A stretch of DNA of 64,000 nucleotides from Flavobacterium xinjiangense (GTDB lineage Bacteria > Bacteroidota > Bacteroidia > Flavobacteriales > Flavobacteriaceae). Under the pieces are notes generated by a model. It did no database searches. It saw only the letters and a list, made by a program, of their open reading frames with translations, and was not told the origin of the DNA. Location: positions 352,311 through 416,310 of the forward strand of contig NZ_FRCL01000001.1 in assembly GCF_900142885.1 (NCBI RefSeq). The letters are read 5' to 3'. The translations under genes and the position numbers were made by a program. Positions 46,713-55,603 of this stretch are shown piece after piece (position 1 is the first letter of the stretch; the number at the start of each line of letters is the position of its first letter).

Positions 46713-48233
46713 TTAGTAACCCGGGTTTTGTGACAAATTAGGATTAAATAATGCGTCTGAAGGAATTGGGAATAAAACATATCTATTGTCAGATACATAA
46801 GGTTTCAATTCTCTTGCAGCAAGGAATTTTCCAAAACGAATCATATCATTTCTTCTCCATCCTTCTAACCATAATTCTTTTCCTCTTTCTTTATATATCC
46901 CGTCTAATGTTGTTGGAAAAACTCCAACTTGACCAGATCTTGAAACAAGAGCAGTAAGTTTTGCAACATCATTAGTACCCGCACCACCTCTAGCAATCGC
47001 TTCCGCTTTCATCATTAAGGCATCAGAATATCTCATGAATACAAAGTCATTATTTGGTTGACCAAGATTAGCTGCATCTGGAATATATTTTTCCATTCTG
47101 ATACCAGCTGTTTCAAGAGTCGCACCACTAGTAATTAAAGTTACTGCTGGAGTATAAACTAATGGGTGATTATTTCTGTCTTTTAACGGAATTACACCCC
47201 CTGGCTTATACATTTGTCCCACTTGCATACCCACTGGATTTCCAAAGTCAGCGATGATTTGAGAATCAGCATTCTTAATACGTCTGTCATTTGGATTATA
47301 ATTGTTATAATACTCTGCTACAATTGCAAAACCGTTCCAACCATCAGGAGTTTGATTGTAATGCATACCCATTCTCCAATGATACTGAATTCCTCCACCT
47401 GCACCACCTTGAACATTTTTAGAAGAGAATAATATCTCTGGTGATGTATTATTGGCAGGTTTGAAGTTATCCCAATAATCTGTCGCTAATGAACTACTGA
47501 TTGCGTCCACGTGAGAAACAACTTTAGTCATATCTGCAGCAGCAAAAGTATATGGTCCTGCAGCATTTGAAGCTTCAAACACACCTTTATTTAAGTACAA
47601 TTTAGCTAATAAAAAGTGAGCCGCATCAGCATTTGCGATACCGGCATCTCCAGCTGTTCTTGCAGGCAACGAACCTACAATTGCTTCTAATTCGCTAATT
47701 ACAAATTCCGTAGCTTCTGTTCTAGTCCATACTTTAGGATCATTTCCTAAAGCACTTCCAGCTTCTCTATAAGGTGTTTGACCAAATAAATCGATTACAT
47801 TATAGTAGTAAAAAGCTCTCAAAAAACGCGCTTGAGTTTTTTCAACAGCTGAACCATTTTCGATAACCAAATTACAAGTATACACTTGAGATAATAATGC
47901 ATTCCATGCATTTTTAACCTCATTATGATCCGGCGCCCAAGTATGTACGTGAATTTGTCTCCAAGTGGCATTATCATCCCAGTCACCTCCGCGTGTTGGT
48001 CCAACTAACGCATCTCCTGACATTTCATCCAAAGCAAACATTTGTCCTTGCGTCTCAAATCCTCTTAACCCTTCATAAGCACTAGTCAAAAGTGAAGCAG
48101 TATTTACTGTTCCTCCGCCTGTACTAGCTATCACAACACCATCTAATACCTCTTCATCTAGATTAGTACAACTTACCGCTAATACAATGGTACTAGTCAA
48201 TAAGATGCTTTTTATAATATTATTTCTTTTCAT
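46713..48233 (-). CDS. SusD/RagB-family glycan-binding lipoprotein
   Basis: A 506-residue surface lipoprotein with the signal MKRNNIIKSILLTSTIVLAVSC (Cys near 22). The SusD-family order is visible: TPR-like helices (ARFLRAFYYYNVIDLFGQTPY near 130, AHFLLAKLYLNKGVF near 205) and the C-terminal ERGKELWLEGWRRNDMIRFG, ending with LFPIPSDALFNPNLSQNPGY. It forms the lid of the adjacent SusC transporter and binds the incoming oligosaccharide. It starts 10 bp after susC ends. The substrate is inferred from the operators shared with sucrose and alpha-glucoside genes. Confidence 0.95.
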   Translation of the reverse strand: MKRNNIIKSILLTSTIVLAVSCTNLDEEVLDGVVIASTGGGTVNTASLLTSAYEGLRGFETQGQMFALDEMSGDALVGPTRGGDWDDNATWRQIHVHTWAPDHNEVKNAWNALLSQVYTCNLVIENGSAVEKTQARFLRAFYYYNVIDLFGQTPYREAGSALGNDPKVWTRTEATEFVISELEAIVGSLPARTAGDAGIANADAAHFLLAKLYLNKGVFEASNAAGPYTFAAADMTKVVSHVDAISSSLATDYWDNFKPANNTSPEILFSSKNVQGGAGGGIQYHWRMGMHYNQTPDGWNGFAIVAEYYNNYNPNDRRIKNADSQIIADFGNPVGMQVGQMYKPGGVIPLKDRNNHPLVYTPAVTLITSGATLETAGIRMEKYIPDAANLGQPNNDFVFMRYSDALMMKAEAIARGGAGTNDVAKLTALVSRSGQVGVFPTTLDGIYKERGKELWLEGWRRNDMIRFGKFLAARELKPYVSDNRYVLFPIPSDALFNPNLSQNPGY

Positions 48234-48243
48234 CGTTTTTTAA

Positions 48244-51216
48244 TTAAAATGTTACGTTAAGACCTATAGCCAAACTTTTATCTCTTGGATAAGATAAATA
48301 CTCCATCCCTGCAGAAGGTACTCCATTCAATGATTTATCAGTATCTACCTCAGGGTCTGATCCTGAATAACTAGTAATTACAAATAAATTTGAAGCATTT
48401 ACATACAATCTCGCAGAAGACATTTTAAATCTATCTAAAATAGAACCTTTAACTGTATATCCAAAAGTTAAGTTACCCATTCTTAAGAAATCTCCTTTTT
48501 CTAAGTATTTAGTTGAAGGCGAGTTTGGATCACCTTGTGCTTGAGGAGAAGTAGCAGCTTCCTGAGTTACGTTTCTACCGCCAAGAAAAGCTCCTTTAAA
48601 GAAATAAGCATTAGTTGTATTGTTGTAAATATAATGTCCAAAAGCACCATAGAATGAAGCTCCTAAGTCGAAATTTTTATATGTAAAGTTTGTATTGAAA
48701 CCAACATTAATTTTTGGTATTGGCTGTTTGTCTAATAATTTTTTAGCAGCGGTACCTAAACCAGTATCGTTACCAGCAGCATCAGCATAAATTGAATTTC
48801 CAGTAGAATCATACCCTCTCCACTCATATAAGTAATAAGAATAAAGTGGTTTATTGTTTGTCAATACTTGTGCGTAAGCACCGGACAAACCTTGACCGTT
48901 TAATCCTCCTGTAGATATAAATCCAGGAAAGTTTTCTAATTTGTTACTTAAAAATGAAGCATTCCCAGAAACATCCCATGTAAAATCTTCTTGGTCAATA
49001 ACTTTATAACTTAAAGAAACCTCAACACCTTTAGTGATGATATTCCCTTTTAAGTTTGTGTTACGAGGAGATGGGGGACCTGGTTGCGATGCTGCAGGTG
49101 GCACAGGAGAAATTAAATCTTTAGTATCTTTTTGGAAATAATCTACTGTTCCTGTTAATCTGTTATTTAATAACGCAAAATCAGCACCTACACCATAAGA
49201 TTTAGTAGTTTCCCATTTTAAATTTTCGTTACCATTATTATCTAAACCTAAAGTTCCGTTTAATCCATAAGCTCCTCTGGCAATTGCTGAGTTAGGCGCA
49301 AATTCTTGATTACCCGTTTTACCGTAATTACCTCTTATTTTGAAGTCATTTACGATACCGTCTTTACCTTCAACCACTTTGTAAGCTATACCTACTGATG
49401 GGAAATAATCATATTTATTATTTACTCCTAATTTAGTAGAACCATCAGAACGAATAGTTCCAGTAAGAATTAACTTTTTGTATAAGGTAGCATTAACCCT
49501 TGCAAAATAAGATTGCAATTCAGTTCTATTTCTATAAGAATAAGCTCTAAATTCATTTTGAAGACCACCTTCAATATTATCAATTAAGTTAGTTTGAGCT
49601 ATATCATATCCCTTACCTACTGCTAAATTTCCATCAGCATTGTAGTCATAATAGGAATAACCAACTAATGCGTCTAAATTAAAATTATCACCGAAGTCAT
49701 TATTATAATTTAATGTATGCTCAAAAGTTTTATTAAACTTGTTTTGAGCATTAATTGATGCCTGACCATGTTTCACATCAGTTGAACCAGGAACAGCAGC
49801 TTGTGCAACATTCTGAATGTCCATTGTTGGCAATAACTGACTTTTTCTACTTGATGTTGAACTTTCTATACCAAATAAGAATTGGTATTTAAAGTGATTA
49901 CTGATTTTCCAAGTTGTATTGATACTTCCTAAAAATTTATTTGTATTGGTAAAATCTTTGTAAGAATTCAATAATTGTACAGGATTTAAATAAGTATTAC
50001 TAACCACGTTATATGAACCATTTGCATTATAAATTGGCAATGTTGGATTCCAATACAAAGCTGTACCAATGATATTTCCTATATAACCTGCATCATTAGA
50101 CAAGATAGTGGTTTCATCTTTCAATGAGGCATACATAATTCTTTCCTCTACTTTCAAAGCTCCACCGAAAAAATCGTTTGAATTATAAACGGTAGCCGAA
50201 TATTTATCTAAACCTGTGTTTTTTACAATACCATCAGTATTTGAAGCACCTAAAGAGATTCTTGTATTAGAATTCTCTGTTGATTTACTGAAAGACAAAT
50301 CATGATTCATAGAAAAACCGTTACGCAAAACGGCATCTTTCCAGTTGTAGCTTCTTGATCCTTTGTCTTCACCACCTGCAGCAACAAATTGCTCTGGAGT
50401 CATCACACCAAAATCTCCTGACATTTTACTGAATTGTACTGAAGTACTGTATGATAATTGCGGCTCTTTAGACTTACCTTTTTTAGTAGTAATTACAATT
50501 ACACCATTGGCACCACGAGAACCATAGATAGCTGTAGAAGATGCATCTTTTAATACACTAATACTTTCGATATCGTTTTGATTTACGAAATTTAATGGAT
50601 TTCTTGCAGAAGAAGCTCCTAATAAGTTATCACCACCTGCAGCAACATTTCCTCCATCTAATGGCACACCATCAATAACAATTAATGGACCATTTCCTGA
50701 ACGAATAGAGGTATTTCCACGAACTCTAATAGCAACTCCACCTCCTGGCTCACCACTTGCTTGAGTTACTTGCACACCTGCTACTTTACCTCTTAACAAT
50801 TGTGCTGGTGAAGGAGAAGCCACATTGTCGAAATTTTTAGAACTAATTTGATCAACTGCACCAGTTGCATCTTTCTTTTTAACAGTTCCGTAACCTATCA
50901 CGACTACTTCTTTTAATTCAGCGGAGTCCTCTTTTAACAGAACACTAACTGAAGATTTTCCTGCTACATTTACTTCTTGTGTTTTAAGACCTATGTAACT
51001 GAAAACTAAAACTGCGTTTGATCCAACGTTTCTGATAGTAAATTTTCCATCGAGATCTGTTTGTGCTCCGTTTGTTGTTCCTTTTACTAATACAGAAGCC
51101 CCTGGAAGCGGACCGCTAGAATCAGATACTGTACCGGACACATCTTGAGAATATGTCAAACTTGTACAAAGCATCGTTAGAAACACCATCAAGCCTTTTA
51201 ATAGACTATTTTTCAT
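48244..51216 (-). CDS. SusC/RagA-family TonB-dependent outer-membrane transporter
   Basis: A 990-residue TonB-dependent oligosaccharide importer. It has a signal peptide, an N-terminal carboxypeptidase-regulatory-like domain (VSGTVSDSSGPLPGASVLVKG, about 26-100), a plug domain starting ELKEVVVIGYGTVKKKDATGAV (about 103-230, with IDGVPLDGG and STAIYGSRGANGVIVITTKKG), and a beta barrel to the last strand SLAIGLNVTF. It pairs with the downstream SusD. A TAAGTTTG promoter element lies about 56 bp upstream and a two-part LacI-type operator 105-135 bp upstream, linking it to the sucrose/alpha-glucoside genes. Confidence 0.95.
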   Translation of the reverse strand: MKNSLLKGLMVFLTMLCTSLTYSQDVSGTVSDSSGPLPGASVLVKGTTNGAQTDLDGKFTIRNVGSNAVLVFSYIGLKTQEVNVAGKSSVSVLLKEDSAELKEVVVIGYGTVKKKDATGAVDQISSKNFDNVASPSPAQLLRGKVAGVQVTQASGEPGGGVAIRVRGNTSIRSGNGPLIVIDGVPLDGGNVAAGGDNLLGASSARNPLNFVNQNDIESISVLKDASSTAIYGSRGANGVIVITTKKGKSKEPQLSYSTSVQFSKMSGDFGVMTPEQFVAAGGEDKGSRSYNWKDAVLRNGFSMNHDLSFSKSTENSNTRISLGASNTDGIVKNTGLDKYSATVYNSNDFFGGALKVEERIMYASLKDETTILSNDAGYIGNIIGTALYWNPTLPIYNANGSYNVVSNTYLNPVQLLNSYKDFTNTNKFLGSINTTWKISNHFKYQFLFGIESSTSSRKSQLLPTMDIQNVAQAAVPGSTDVKHGQASINAQNKFNKTFEHTLNYNNDFGDNFNLDALVGYSYYDYNADGNLAVGKGYDIAQTNLIDNIEGGLQNEFRAYSYRNRTELQSYFARVNATLYKKLILTGTIRSDGSTKLGVNNKYDYFPSVGIAYKVVEGKDGIVNDFKIRGNYGKTGNQEFAPNSAIARGAYGLNGTLGLDNNGNENLKWETTKSYGVGADFALLNNRLTGTVDYFQKDTKDLISPVPPAASQPGPPSPRNTNLKGNIITKGVEVSLSYKVIDQEDFTWDVSGNASFLSNKLENFPGFISTGGLNGQGLSGAYAQVLTNNKPLYSYYLYEWRGYDSTGNSIYADAAGNDTGLGTAAKKLLDKQPIPKINVGFNTNFTYKNFDLGASFYGAFGHYIYNNTTNAYFFKGAFLGGRNVTQEAATSPQAQGDPNSPSTKYLEKGDFLRMGNLTFGYTVKGSILDRFKMSSARLYVNASNLFVITSYSGSDPEVDTDKSLNGVPSAGMEYLSYPRDKSLAIGLNVTF

Positions 51217-51272
51217 ACGTAATAAATAAGTTGGTTAATAATTTGTTTAATTGGTTTGTTTTAATACTGAGT

Positions 51273-51280
51273 CAAACTTA
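51273..51280 (-). promoter_or_regulatory. candidate -7 promoter element for susCD
   Basis: The minus-strand TAAGTTTG fully matches TAnnTTTG and is identical to the element in front of the GH65 gene. The inferred start near 51267 leaves a leader of about 50 nt. Confidence 0.5.
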
Positions 51281-51320
51281 GTTATAAATTTATGATAATT
51301 TTATGAATATTATTAACTAT

Positions 51321-51351
51321 AACGTTTTCGTTATATCGAAAACGTTTTCGA
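51321..51351. promoter_or_regulatory. two-part LacI-type operator, susCD
   Basis: AACGTTTTCG is centred at 51323/51324, and a perfect 16-bp palindrome TCGAAAACGTTTTCGA is centred at 51343/51344. The centres are 20 bp apart. Relative to the inferred susC start the centres lie near -57 and -77, upstream of the core promoter. The remainder of this 534-bp gene-free stretch (51352-51676) shows only AT-rich sequence with no gene. Confidence 0.85.
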
Positions 51352-51676
51352 TTTTAAAAACAAATACCTCAAAATATTAATACTAAAGTTATAAATAACA
51401 TAAAAAAAACCAATAAAAAATATTCATTCTTCATTTTTGCATTACATAGCACCTTGCAATACTTGAACATTTACTAAAAAAAATAAAATCTGACAAAAAT
51501 CATTGCATAATATTCAACGTACATCTGTTTTTAATAAACATTTAACAATAAATACAAAATCCTTAAATTTAAGATGTACAATAAATTTTAGTTAAATATC
51601 TGAGGATAAGTCTTGATTTAACATTTCATGACAAAAAAGTTACAGTTGCATAAATTTGGAGTTTTTCCAATAAAAA

Positions 51677-51736
51677 AAGCCATCCATTCTAGATTTTAAT
51701 CATAACTATTTGATTAAAATCTAGAATAGGTGGCTT
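51677..51736 (-). terminator. long hairpin terminator after the GH65 gene
   Basis: The arms AAGCCATCCATTCTAGATTT... (51677-51702) and its near-complement (51711-51736) form a stem of about 26 bp with one or two mismatches and an 8-nt loop. On the minus strand it is followed by a run of seven T. It lies 15 bp past the GH65 stop codon. Confidence 0.85.
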
Positions 51737-51750
51737 AAAATGTCCTTTTA

Positions 51751-53757
51751 CTACTTTATTGTAATAGTTTTGTTATCTACGCCAATACCGATAATTTTTA
51801 AAGATTTCCATTTTTTTGGCAATAGCCCCTTATTATATTTCAATCCGTGATCCGTTTGCTCAACCCCACCAAAACCATAAATGACTGCTTGAAGCATCGC
51901 ACCAGCTCCTGTAGCAAAATAAGGGTTACTACTATTTGCTGATTCTGAAAAAACACCAAAAGGAGGACGACTATTTGGCAAATAGGATTTTACAAAATAG
52001 TTATATGCTTTTTCTTTATCGCCCAATCGTGCGTATAAAACAGATAAAACCCCTGATGCCATTGCAGGGCCATCTTTAGGATCAATCTTTGCTGCATAAT
52101 ATTCTAAGTCCTTTTCGATTTGCGCTTTATCAGTAATGACATGCAAAGGATACGCCAATAAATTCACATCGGCTTGTTTTATAATCTGTCCTTTATACCC
52201 TTTGTAATTCTGTGTAATTCCGTTTTGAGTATGAATTACTAATTTTTCAGAGACGGCTATCCATTTTGGATTAATTGGTTCGTTTAGAATTGTAGCCGCC
52301 TTAATCGTGTTTTTCAAAGACTCAATGGCTGAAGCGTTTGTAAACGCATTATCATCCACATGTTGCGCATACTCATCAGCACCTACAACATTCAATATAG
52401 AAAAACTTCCGTCTTGATTCTTAACAACACGGCTCACCCAAAAATCAGCTGTTTCTTTTAAAACTGCCCATTCTTTTTGCAGCCATGCTTTGTCTTGAGT
52501 TAAAGCATAATAATTCCAAAATGCAATAGATACATCTGCGGTAATATGTTGTTCAAAAATTCCGGTTAATGCCCATGTTGGGGTAGCTTCCTCACCTGTA
52601 TCATCTGATTCCCAAGGATACATTGCTCCCTTGTATCCATATATAGTAGCTTTTTGTTTTGCTTTTTGCAAACGGTCAGAACGATAATCCAAGCAGGATT
52701 TTGCCATATCAGGTTGTAAAGCCAAAAGCGTTGGGACCATCCAAAGTTCGCTATCCCAAAAAATATGACCATTATACCCTTGCGAAGACAATCCCATTGG
52801 CGCGATACTCTGTCTTGTTTCAGGGCGAATAAAAGAATATAAATTATACAACGCAAAACGAACCCTTTGTTGTGCGTCTAAATCACCTTCAATTTGAATA
52901 TCACCTGTATTCCATAATTCAGCCCACGCTTGCTTATGTCTATCTAATAAATTATCAATTCCTTGTTGCAACGCATATATAGGTTGTCTTTCGGATTCAT
53001 TCAAAGGATCGGTTATATCTTTGGATGTACAAATTCCGCCCGCAATGGCAAATCTGTATTTTTTACCTTTTACGAGTTTTTTTGAAAAACCAACTTCATT
53101 CCCCGTTTGTTTTAACACTTCACTTTGTCCGTCAAAAAGAAAAGTTGTGGATGCTGAGACAGTATACTTACCAGTTAATGTTTTTGCAATTGTTCCAAAA
53201 ACCGGCATCAAGTATTGATTGTCTTTCAAAACTCGAAATTGACTTTTTGCCCCTTTCAATTCATCAGGAACCGTCATATAATTGTTAGCATTTATTTCGA
53301 TATCCTTATTAGGAGTAATTTCGACTATAGCCATCGCCGAATATGGGACTGCCCTATTGGCTAAAATTGTATAATTAATACTTGCAAAATCTTTGAACGA
53401 AAATGAAGTAGTACTTGTTCCCTCTTTCATGGAAACGACTTGACTCCAATTATCTATATTATCTGATTTTATTTCCTGATTATTAATAGACAAGTGGAGA
53501 TTAAGGAATTCAATCCCTCGCACAATTCTACTGATGCCATTTTCAGGAGAACCATCATACACTCCGTTTAATATTATCTCCTTTGTTTTTAGAGGCGTAT
53601 CATCTGTAACTATTCCTATTTGACCATTCGCCATAGCAACCCCATAATAATTTTCTCTGGAGTTTGCATACAAATGCCATTCGTCTGATTTTGTTTGACC
53701 AAAAACAATTGGACTGACAAAAAACAAAAACAAGACACTCTTAAAATTTGAAATCAT
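51751..53757 (-). CDS. exported GH65-family alpha-glucoside hydrolase (acid-trehalase/PGGHG-like)
   Basis: A 668-residue enzyme with a signal peptide (MISNFKSVLFLFFVSPIVFGQ). The GH65 barrel shows YNGHIFWDSELWMVPTLL (about 335), the catalytic-acid loop VVGADEYAQHVDDNAFTNAS (Glu near 461), KQADVNLLAYPL, and FATGAGAMLQAVIYGFGG near the C-terminus. That last segment resembles the hydrolase branch (acid trehalase, glucosylgalactosyl glucosidase) more than the phosphorylases. It would release glucose from trehalose or related glucosides in the periplasm or at the surface. The longer frame begins at a TTG that overlaps the -7 promoter element, so the ATG at 53757 is chosen. It is divergent from GH32 and shares its operator. 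Confidence 0.82.
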   Translation of the reverse strand: MISNFKSVLFLFFVSPIVFGQTKSDEWHLYANSRENYYGVAMANGQIGIVTDDTPLKTKEIILNGVYDGSPENGISRIVRGIEFLNLHLSINNQEIKSDNIDNWSQVVSMKEGTSTTSFSFKDFASINYTILANRAVPYSAMAIVEITPNKDIEINANNYMTVPDELKGAKSQFRVLKDNQYLMPVFGTIAKTLTGKYTVSASTTFLFDGQSEVLKQTGNEVGFSKKLVKGKKYRFAIAGGICTSKDITDPLNESERQPIYALQQGIDNLLDRHKQAWAELWNTGDIQIEGDLDAQQRVRFALYNLYSFIRPETRQSIAPMGLSSQGYNGHIFWDSELWMVPTLLALQPDMAKSCLDYRSDRLQKAKQKATIYGYKGAMYPWESDDTGEEATPTWALTGIFEQHITADVSIAFWNYYALTQDKAWLQKEWAVLKETADFWVSRVVKNQDGSFSILNVVGADEYAQHVDDNAFTNASAIESLKNTIKAATILNEPINPKWIAVSEKLVIHTQNGITQNYKGYKGQIIKQADVNLLAYPLHVITDKAQIEKDLEYYAAKIDPKDGPAMASGVLSVLYARLGDKEKAYNYFVKSYLPNSRPPFGVFSESANSSNPYFATGAGAMLQAVIYGFGGVEQTDHGLKYNKGLLPKKWKSLKIIGIGVDNKTITIK

Positions 53758-53781
53758 ATTCGTTTTTTTTAATAATTTACC

Positions 53782-53789
53782 CAAACTTA
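53782..53789 (-). promoter_or_regulatory. candidate -7 promoter element for the GH65 gene
   Basis: The minus-strand TAAGTTTG matches TAnnTTTG 24 nt before the ATG at 53757. Transcription would start near 53776, so the upstream TTG codon could not be translated. Confidence 0.5.
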
Positions 53790-53848
53790 TGTAATTTATT
53801 TATTAAAATTATATTTTACACCATTAACTACCAACAATTTAATACCGA

Positions 53849-53880
53849 CAACGTTTTCGGAATATCGAAAACGTTTTCGA
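53849..53880. promoter_or_regulatory. two-part LacI-type operator between divergent GH65 and GH32 genes
   Basis: CAACGTTTTCGG is centred at 53852/53853, and the perfect palindrome TCGAAAACGTTTTCGA at 53872/53873. The centres are 20 bp apart. It is placed to control both the GH65 gene and the plus-strand GH32-MFS-kinase-GH13 operon. Confidence 0.85.
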
Positions 53881-53890
53881 TTTTTTGCAA

Positions 53891-53921
53891 TTGGTTTTTT
53901 AGAAAATGAATTCTATTTTTA
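53891..53921 (+). promoter_or_regulatory. possible promoter of the GH32 operon
   Basis: TTG (53891-53893), 20 nt, then TATTTTTA (53914-53921), which fits TAnnTTTG except for the last base. It would place the operator palindrome centre near -55. Confidence 0.3.
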
Positions 53922-53955
53922 TGAATTAAATTCAAAAAAAAAAAACACCTTGCAA

Positions 53956-55551
53956 ATGAAATTTATAGGGAATTCACCATCAAAATGTATCTTCATTGGA
54001 AGTCTATTATTATTACTTTCTTGCAAAGGAAATTCAGAAAGTGAGGACATTTCAATAAATACCGGTAATAAAATAGAAAGCCATGCTGCAATACTCTACA
54101 AAGAACCTTTTCGACCACAATTTCATTTTTCACCCGAAAAAAAATGGATGAATGATCCTAACGGAATGGTATATTACAAAGGTATCTATCATTTATTTTA
54201 CCAATATTATCCAAATGACATTGTTTGGGGACCTATGCACTGGGGTCATGCAACAAGTACCGATTTAATACATTGGACGCCGAAAAAAATAGCTTTATTT
54301 CCTGATAAACTGGGTCTAATCTTTTCCGGTAGTGCCGTTGTAGATGTAAATAACACATCCGGATTGGGGACTAAAGAGAATCCCGCGATGGTTGCTATTT
54401 TTACCTATCACAATATGGATGGCGAAAAAGCAGGAAAAACAAATTTTCAAACGCAAGGACTTGCTTATAGTTTAGACGAAGGCAATACTTGGTTAAAATA
54501 TAAAGGAAACCCAATTATAGGAAATACCGATTTGAAAGACTTTAGGGATCCAAAAGTTTTTTGGAACTCTGACACCAATCTTTGGAATTTGGTTTTAGTG
54601 GCTGGAGACCGTGCGAAATTTTATACTTCAAAAAATCTAATTAATTGGGTGTACAAAAGTGAATTTGGAAAAGGAATTGGTGCACATGGTGGTGTTTGGG
54701 AATGTCCCGATATTTTTAAAATTAAAGTCGAAAATTCAAATGAAGAAAAATGGGTTTTACTTATAAGCATCAATCCTGGTGCGCCAAATGGAGGTTCAGG
54801 AACACAGTATTTCATTGGTGATTTTGATGGGAATAGTTTCAAAACTACACAAAAAGAAACCAAATGGATTGACTATGGAACGGATAATTATGCAGGAGTT
54901 ACTTATAATGATGCCCCAAATAATAAACGCATCTTTATCGGTTGGATGAGTAATTGGCAATACGCCCGAAATACGCCAACAAAAAACTGGAGAAGCGCGA
55001 TGACAATTCCCAGAGAACTTACTTTAGAAAAAGTAAACAATAATTACGTCCTACAAAATACTCCGGTAACTCAACTTAAAAAACAATTGAATGTTGAATT
55101 TTCCAAAGAGACATTGAATTTACATCCAAATAATCCTTCTACTATAAATTATGACAACTTAAACCAATCCCAAATAAGATTTACAGCACCATCTAAGAAT
55201 CTAAAATTGATTTTTTCTAATACTGTAAATGATTCTTTGGTACTCGATTATAATGCTAAAGAAAAAACGTTCTCTATTGACAGACGTCATTCCGGAATTG
55301 TAGATTTTGAAGAAAATTTCGGAAAAGAAATCCACAAAAATTCAACGCCCAATATAATTTCAAAAACGATTGACTACCAAATAATTATTGACTGGTCCTC
55401 AATTGAAATTTTCATAAATGGCGGTATTTATAGCTTTACAGAGCAAATCTTTCCTAAAAAACCGTACACAAAATTAAGCTTTCGATCTGAAGAAAATCTT
55501 GAATTAAAAAATTTAAACCTAAGCAAAATAAGGACAATTTGGAAAAATTAA
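53956..55551 (+). CDS. GH32 family lipoprotein (fructan/sucrose hydrolase)
   Basis: A 531-residue lipoprotein with a signal ending LLLLLSC (Cys near 24). The five-bladed propeller of GH32 carries all three catalytic motifs: WMNDPNG (nucleophile Asp near 66), FRDPKVF (Asp near 198) and WECPDIF (acid/base Glu near 249). A C-terminal beta-sandwich follows (about 370-531). It cleaves terminal beta-fructosides in sucrose, inulin or levan at the cell surface. The frame opens at a TTG (53950), but the ATG at 53956 is more likely. It is the first gene of the operon GH32, MFS, kinase, GH13. Confidence 0.92.
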   Translation: MKFIGNSPSKCIFIGSLLLLLSCKGNSESEDISINTGNKIESHAAILYKEPFRPQFHFSPEKKWMNDPNGMVYYKGIYHLFYQYYPNDIVWGPMHWGHATSTDLIHWTPKKIALFPDKLGLIFSGSAVVDVNNTSGLGTKENPAMVAIFTYHNMDGEKAGKTNFQTQGLAYSLDEGNTWLKYKGNPIIGNTDLKDFRDPKVFWNSDTNLWNLVLVAGDRAKFYTSKNLINWVYKSEFGKGIGAHGGVWECPDIFKIKVENSNEEKWVLLISINPGAPNGGSGTQYFIGDFDGNSFKTTQKETKWIDYGTDNYAGVTYNDAPNNKRIFIGWMSNWQYARNTPTKNWRSAMTIPRELTLEKVNNNYVLQNTPVTQLKKQLNVEFSKETLNLHPNNPSTINYDNLNQSQIRFTAPSKNLKLIFSNTVNDSLVLDYNAKEKTFSIDRRHSGIVDFEENFGKEIHKNSTPNIISKTIDYQIIIDWSSIEIFINGGIYSFTEQIFPKKPYTKLSFRSEENLELKNLNLSKIRTIWKN

Positions 55552-55603
55552 GCCTCATTTTAAAAAAATATAAAACCAAAATTAATAACCAAAAACTATA
55601 CAA

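Noticed and set aside
46445..51216. susC, susD and the FG-GAP genes as a single operon
   Set aside because: A strong terminator (46651-46675) lies after susD and a 206-bp gap follows; partial readthrough is possible but not shown.
51518..51578. GTACATCT ... AGATGTAC inverted repeat between susC and the GH65 gene
   Set aside because: Only 8 bp with a spacer of about 45 bp in AT-rich DNA; compatible with chance.
51652..51659. Plus-strand TAAATTTG followed by the 51677-51736 hairpin as a small RNA gene
   Set aside because: The hairpin has its T-run on the minus strand only, matching termination of the GH65 gene, and no -33 element precedes the octamer.
53758..53784. N-terminal extension of the GH65 protein from a TTG at 53784
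   Set aside because: It overlaps the TAAGTTTG promoter element and adds residues before a clean signal peptide.
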